The notes under the pieces are model-generated. The model was given only the letters and a program-made list of their open reading frames with translations, made no database searches and was not told where the DNA came from. From Bacteroidota bacterium (GTDB lineage Bacteria > Bacteroidota > Bacteroidia > Chitinophagales > Chitinophagaceae): DNA of 64,000 nt. Numbering within the stretch: the first letter of the stretch is position 1; each line of letters starts with the position of its first letter. This document shows, piece by piece, positions 60,701 through 64,000 of the stretch. The stretch spans positions 1-64,000 of the forward strand of contig JAGWUV010000022.1 of the NCBI GenBank assembly GCA_028875875.1, given 5' to 3'. A program made the position numbers and the translations under genes.

Positions 60701-62926
60701 TTGAGAAAATTAGTTTTTACGGTTTCGGCATTTTGCCTGTTTACGATTGCAATTGCACAATCCAAAGATCCGTTTGAAGCATTCCAGCAAAACTTTCAAC
60801 TTCATATCAGCAAAACAAACAGCCCGATAAAAATAGACGGAAGGCTTACGGAAGATGCATGGAAAGATGCTCAAACCACTACTCCGTTTTGGAAAAAATT
60901 CCCAAATGATGATGGAAGGCCTACCCGTCAAACTGAAGTAAAAGTTACTTACGATAACAAGTTTTTATATATTGGAATTACCGCATACGATTCGGGGAAA
61001 GTCTTCGCACAAACATTAAAAAGAGATTTTGGCCATGATGGCAATGATGGCATTGGTATTGTGCTAGACCCGAATAATCAGCATATCAATGGTTTCTTCT
61101 TTGTGGTAAGTGCCCTGAACGGGCAAAGTGAAGATCAACTGCCTCTTTCCAATGATGGCCCGTGGAGTTGGGACAATAAATGGTATTCAGCCACTAAAAT
61201 TTACAAAGACAAGTGGACGGTTGAGGTTGCCATTCCATTTAAGTCGATCCGCTACACATCCGATAAATTGGTTTGGGGAATTAACTTTATACGTGTAGAT
61301 CCTAAAACAAACGAGTACTCTACATGGACGCATGTTCCGCTCAATTTCCAATCGCATGATCTGGGTTTTACAGGATCATTAATTTGGAATCAGCCTCCAC
61401 CCTCACCTGGCAAAAACATCGTTACTATTCCTTATATCACTTCTAATACCAGCCAGAACAAAGAAGAAAATATTCCTACCCAAACGAAGATTAATGCAGG
61501 GATGGATGGAAAGTTTGCCTTGTCATCTTCACTAAATCTCGATCTGACTATTAACCCTGATTTTTCGCAGGTAGATGTTGATAAGCAAGTAACCAATCTT
61601 AGCCGGTTCAGTGTTTACTATCCTGAAAAAAGAGGTTTCTTTTTAGAGAATTCGGATTTGTTTTCCCGTCTTGGGCAAGGAGATATTCGTCCTTTCTATT
61701 CAAGAACAATCGGGTTGGATTCCAATAATAATCCCATTCCTATTTTATTAGGAGCAAGGCTCACAGGTAACATCAATAAATCTACCAGGATCGGCTTAAT
61801 GAACATTCAAACTGCCAGCCAGGGAAGCTATAATGCAGAAAATTATTCTGCTGCCACCATACAGCATAATTTGTTTCAACGATCCACTTTCAAAGCATAC
61901 TTCCTTGACAGGGAAAACTTCATATCCCCCATTGAAAAAAGATTAAACCCATTGAGCAGTTTTGGAAGAAATGCAGGAACCGAATTTGATTATTCCAATT
62001 TATCCGGCTCATTGAAGGGGTATGCCAGCTTTAATCATTCGTACAAAGAAGGCATTCATACTGACGATAATTTCATCAACGGAGGATTTGGGTATAAAAG
62101 CAGGCATTGGAGCGTTAGAAGCGGATTTACTTCTGTAGGAACCAATTATTATACCGATATGGGTTATGCCGTTCGAATCAATAACTATGATGCATTGCGG
62201 GATACCACAGTAAGAGTTGGCTATAAAGAAGCATACAATAGCGTTACTTATTCTTTTTATTCTAAAACCTCTTCCATCCACACGCAAAAGATCAATGTAT
62301 TTAATGATTTTTATTTTAACCCTGACAATTCTCTGAACGAGCATGATACACGGCTGCAATACAACCTGCTTTTTACCAATACAGGAAGCATGGGCTTCTT
62401 TGTAACCAATACCTTACTGAATCTTTTGTACCCTGTTTCATTTACCAATTCATCGTATCAACCTTTACCGGCAGCCCATTATAATTTTACGCAGGCTTTT
62501 GCTTACTATCAGTCAGATTTCAGAAAACCTTTTAGCTATTATACACAAATTGCAGGTGGTGGTTTTTATAATGGCACAAAGGAAACGCTGGTACTTGCAG
62601 GTACTTACCGTAATTCAGCCCACATGAATGTTTCAGTAAATTTTGAATATGATAACTTAAACTTTCCCACTCCTTACGGTAGTGCCGAACTTTTTTTAAT
62701 TGCCCCAAAAGTGGAATATGATTTTAGCACAAAAATGTTCTGGACAACCTTTCTTCAATACAATACTCAAAATAATAATTTCAATATTAACAGTCGCTTT
62801 CAATATCGATTTAAACCTATGAGCGACTTGTTTTTAGTATACACCGATAACTATTATACAACGCCGTTATTACAAAATAAGAACAGGGCTCTTGTATTTA
62901 AAATGGATTACTGGTTTAATATGTAA
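60701..62926 (+). CDS. DUF5916 outer-membrane protein with CBM9-like domain
   Basis: A 741-residue exported protein (signal about 1-19) from a TTG start; no ATG is near. Residues about 30-230 form a CBM9-like carbohydrate-binding domain (IKIDGRLTEDAWKDA...KFLYIGITAYDSG). The rest is a DUF5916 body of long beta-strands typical of an outer-membrane barrel: NPDFSQVDVDKQVTNLSRFS, YYPEKRGFFLENSD and a C-terminal strand ending DYWFNM. The ligand is unknown. It is convergent with a GH31 glucosidase. Confidence 0.82.
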   Translation: MRKLVFTVSAFCLFTIAIAQSKDPFEAFQQNFQLHISKTNSPIKIDGRLTEDAWKDAQTTTPFWKKFPNDDGRPTRQTEVKVTYDNKFLYIGITAYDSGKVFAQTLKRDFGHDGNDGIGIVLDPNNQHINGFFFVVSALNGQSEDQLPLSNDGPWSWDNKWYSATKIYKDKWTVEVAIPFKSIRYTSDKLVWGINFIRVDPKTNEYSTWTHVPLNFQSHDLGFTGSLIWNQPPPSPGKNIVTIPYITSNTSQNKEENIPTQTKINAGMDGKFALSSSLNLDLTINPDFSQVDVDKQVTNLSRFSVYYPEKRGFFLENSDLFSRLGQGDIRPFYSRTIGLDSNNNPIPILLGARLTGNINKSTRIGLMNIQTASQGSYNAENYSAATIQHNLFQRSTFKAYFLDRENFISPIEKRLNPLSSFGRNAGTEFDYSNLSGSLKGYASFNHSYKEGIHTDDNFINGGFGYKSRHWSVRSGFTSVGTNYYTDMGYAVRINNYDALRDTTVRVGYKEAYNSVTYSFYSKTSSIHTQKINVFNDFYFNPDNSLNEHDTRLQYNLLFTNTGSMGFFVTNTLLNLLYPVSFTNSSYQPLPAAHYNFTQAFAYYQSDFRKPFSYYTQIAGGGFYNGTKETLVLAGTYRNSAHMNVSVNFEYDNLNFPTPYGSAELFLIAPKVEYDFSTKMFWTTFLQYNTQNNNFNINSRFQYRFKPMSDLFLVYTDNYYTTPLLQNKNRALVFKMDYWFNM

Positions 62927-62961
62927 TACAGTTTGAAATATTTTTACATCAATCCGTGTGA

Positions 62962-64000
62962 TTATTCAAAAGCAACCTTTACATCCAAAGCATTTTTATC
63001 GAAGGTCAAAGGAATAATCAGCTCATTAAAATGCTTGCTTCTTTGTAAAAGATAAATACCGGATTGCATCTCCTTTCCGTTAATTACAATACTTCGAGGA
63101 GCAGTTTTCGTAGCCTTTATTACTAAATTCCAGTGATAAGGCCTCTGTTCCCCATAGGTTGTATCACCGGAAACACGGAAAGAAAAATGATAACTTTTTC
63201 CACTGGGTGTAACATGAAGTTTGTACAACTGAAACTTGTTTTCCTGCAAGGATTTTTTGGATTTCCCATCATCGTTAAAAAGCACATATTCTGAGGCCTG
63301 GTCTGATGGATAATAATTCCATGAAAGATTACGCAGCCCTTCATGCAACGAATCCTCAAAATCAAACATAGGAATTATAGCCCCTGCTTTTATCCAAAAA
63401 GGAATGGTTTTTAAAGATACCGGCAATGTGGTTCTACCATTGCCTGCATATACAGTATCTCGTGTAAACCTGTACCATCTCCCTTTCGGAAAATACACTG
63501 TTCTTTGCTTTGCATTTTTTTCCACCACCGGCGCCACCAGTATATCATCACCCCACATAAACTCATCCTTTACAGTAGGTGCTATTGTATCATGTGGAAA
63601 GTTGTAATACAAAGGCCTGATCAAAGGTTCGCCATACCTGGCCTGCCTGAATGCCAATGTATAGTTGTAAGGTAGCATAGCATAACGCAGTTCAACGATT
63701 GATTTGGCAATAGAACGATATGGCGTATCGATCAAAGCGGGCTCACTCGGAAAACTGAACGCATTTTTATCTACTTCATACAAAGCTGTTCCATGCGGAC
63801 GGAAGATGGGCGTAAAGGCTGCGAACTGCAACCAGCGAACATACAATTCATTATCACCATCTCCTCCGGCAAAACCACCTGCATCGCTGTGAATGTATGG
63901 AATACCGCTCATGCTCATGCCCAACAAGTTTTCCAGTTGGGATCTTAGTCCGCTCCAACTTCGACTTACATCGCCTGTCCATGGAAAAATACTGTAGCGC
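62962..64000 (-). CDS. GH31 alpha-glucosidase-like, C-terminal part
   Basis: The gene runs off the right edge; at least 345 residues are present. The visible part starts RYSIFPWTGDVSRSWSGL, where the Asp of TGD is the likely acid/base, and continues LLGMSMSGIPYIHSDAGGF, a standard GH31 block. RPLYYNFPHD, DDILVAPVVEKNAKQRTVYF and GRWYRF follow, then beta-sandwich domains. The nucleophile Asp lies outside the window. Secretion cannot be judged. It probably cleaves alpha-linked glucans. Confidence 0.9.
   Translation of the reverse strand, partial: RYSIFPWTGDVSRSWSGLRSQLENLLGMSMSGIPYIHSDAGGFAGGDGDNELYVRWLQFAAFTPIFRPHGTALYEVDKNAFSFPSEPALIDTPYRSIAKSIVELRYAMLPYNYTLAFRQARYGEPLIRPLYYNFPHDTIAPTVKDEFMWGDDILVAPVVEKNAKQRTVYFPKGRWYRFTRDTVYAGNGRTTLPVSLKTIPFWIKAGAIIPMFDFEDSLHEGLRNLSWNYYPSDQASEYVLFNDDGKSKKSLQENKFQLYKLHVTPSGKSYHFSFRVSGDTTYGEQRPYHWNLVIKATKTAPRSIVINGKEMQSGIYLLQRSKHFNELIIPLTFDKNALDVKVAFE

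Overview
The window looks like chromosome from a Bacteroidota bacterium, most likely Chitinophagaceae. This rests on the gene families (PorZ of type IX secretion, DUF4836, DUF5606, DUF5916, DUF2911, TIGR02757, a short primary sigma factor without region 1.1), on weak Shine-Dalgarno sequences, and on several TAnnTTTG-type -7 promoter elements. Most of the 64 kb is densely packed core genome. About 60 protein genes can be supported. I saw no rRNA, tRNA, CRISPR array or intact insertion sequence.

Layout. 1-96 is the tail of a glutathione-peroxidase-like gene. 97-4870 is a sparse, visibly A+T-rich accessory island. It holds two unrelated proteins with an RX4H HEPN signature, a Cys-rich membrane protein between them, a tiny membrane protein and long non-coding stretches; the regions upstream of the two HEPN genes are related to each other. 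4871-8437 carries dusB, a CPBP protease with a DUF2007 partner, a 101-bp tandem repeat and cdsA. 8503-16407 is a phenylacetate degradation region: a TetR regulator with paaE, an SGNH hydrolase on the other strand, then paaA-B-C-D-G-I, an unknown membrane protein and a paaY-like gene. The same CTAAC-N4-GTTAG palindrome lies before the TetR gene and before paaA, which suggests one regulator for both units.

16591-18527 is a metallophosphatase/glycosyltransferase pair. 18568-20952 has a flavin reductase and an FAH-family hydrolase flanking a broken GxxExxY gene. 20979-25173 has PorZ and an FtsX-like ABC transporter. 25231-33854 has a DUF4836 lipoprotein, a NagZ-serine hydrolase fusion, an M20 peptidase, purU, a cation diffusion facilitator and an OsmC protein. 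34009-36214 has a Tat-exported superoxide dismutase and an LptF/G permease. 37474-43704 is housekeeping: the primary sigma factor, ffh, rpsP, rimM, a thioesterase, dinB and a peroxiredoxin. 43814-48906 has an amidohydrolase, TIGR02757, a Cys/Met PLP enzyme, DUF2911 and an AcpH-like protein. 49243-56895 has a small secreted protein, a three-gene surface-glycan operon, a deoxyhypusine-synthase-like gene, a PAP2 protein and rpoN. 56902-64000 has a DegT-family aminotransferase, a DsbA-like protein, DUF5606, an S4-domain protein, trmD, a DUF5916 outer-membrane protein and a partial GH31 glucosidase.

Between genes, a dispersed element with a roughly 47-bp core occurs four times (near 16.4, 33.9, 40.5 and 56.0 kb). 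Many transcription units end in clear intrinsic terminators, which helps define the operons.
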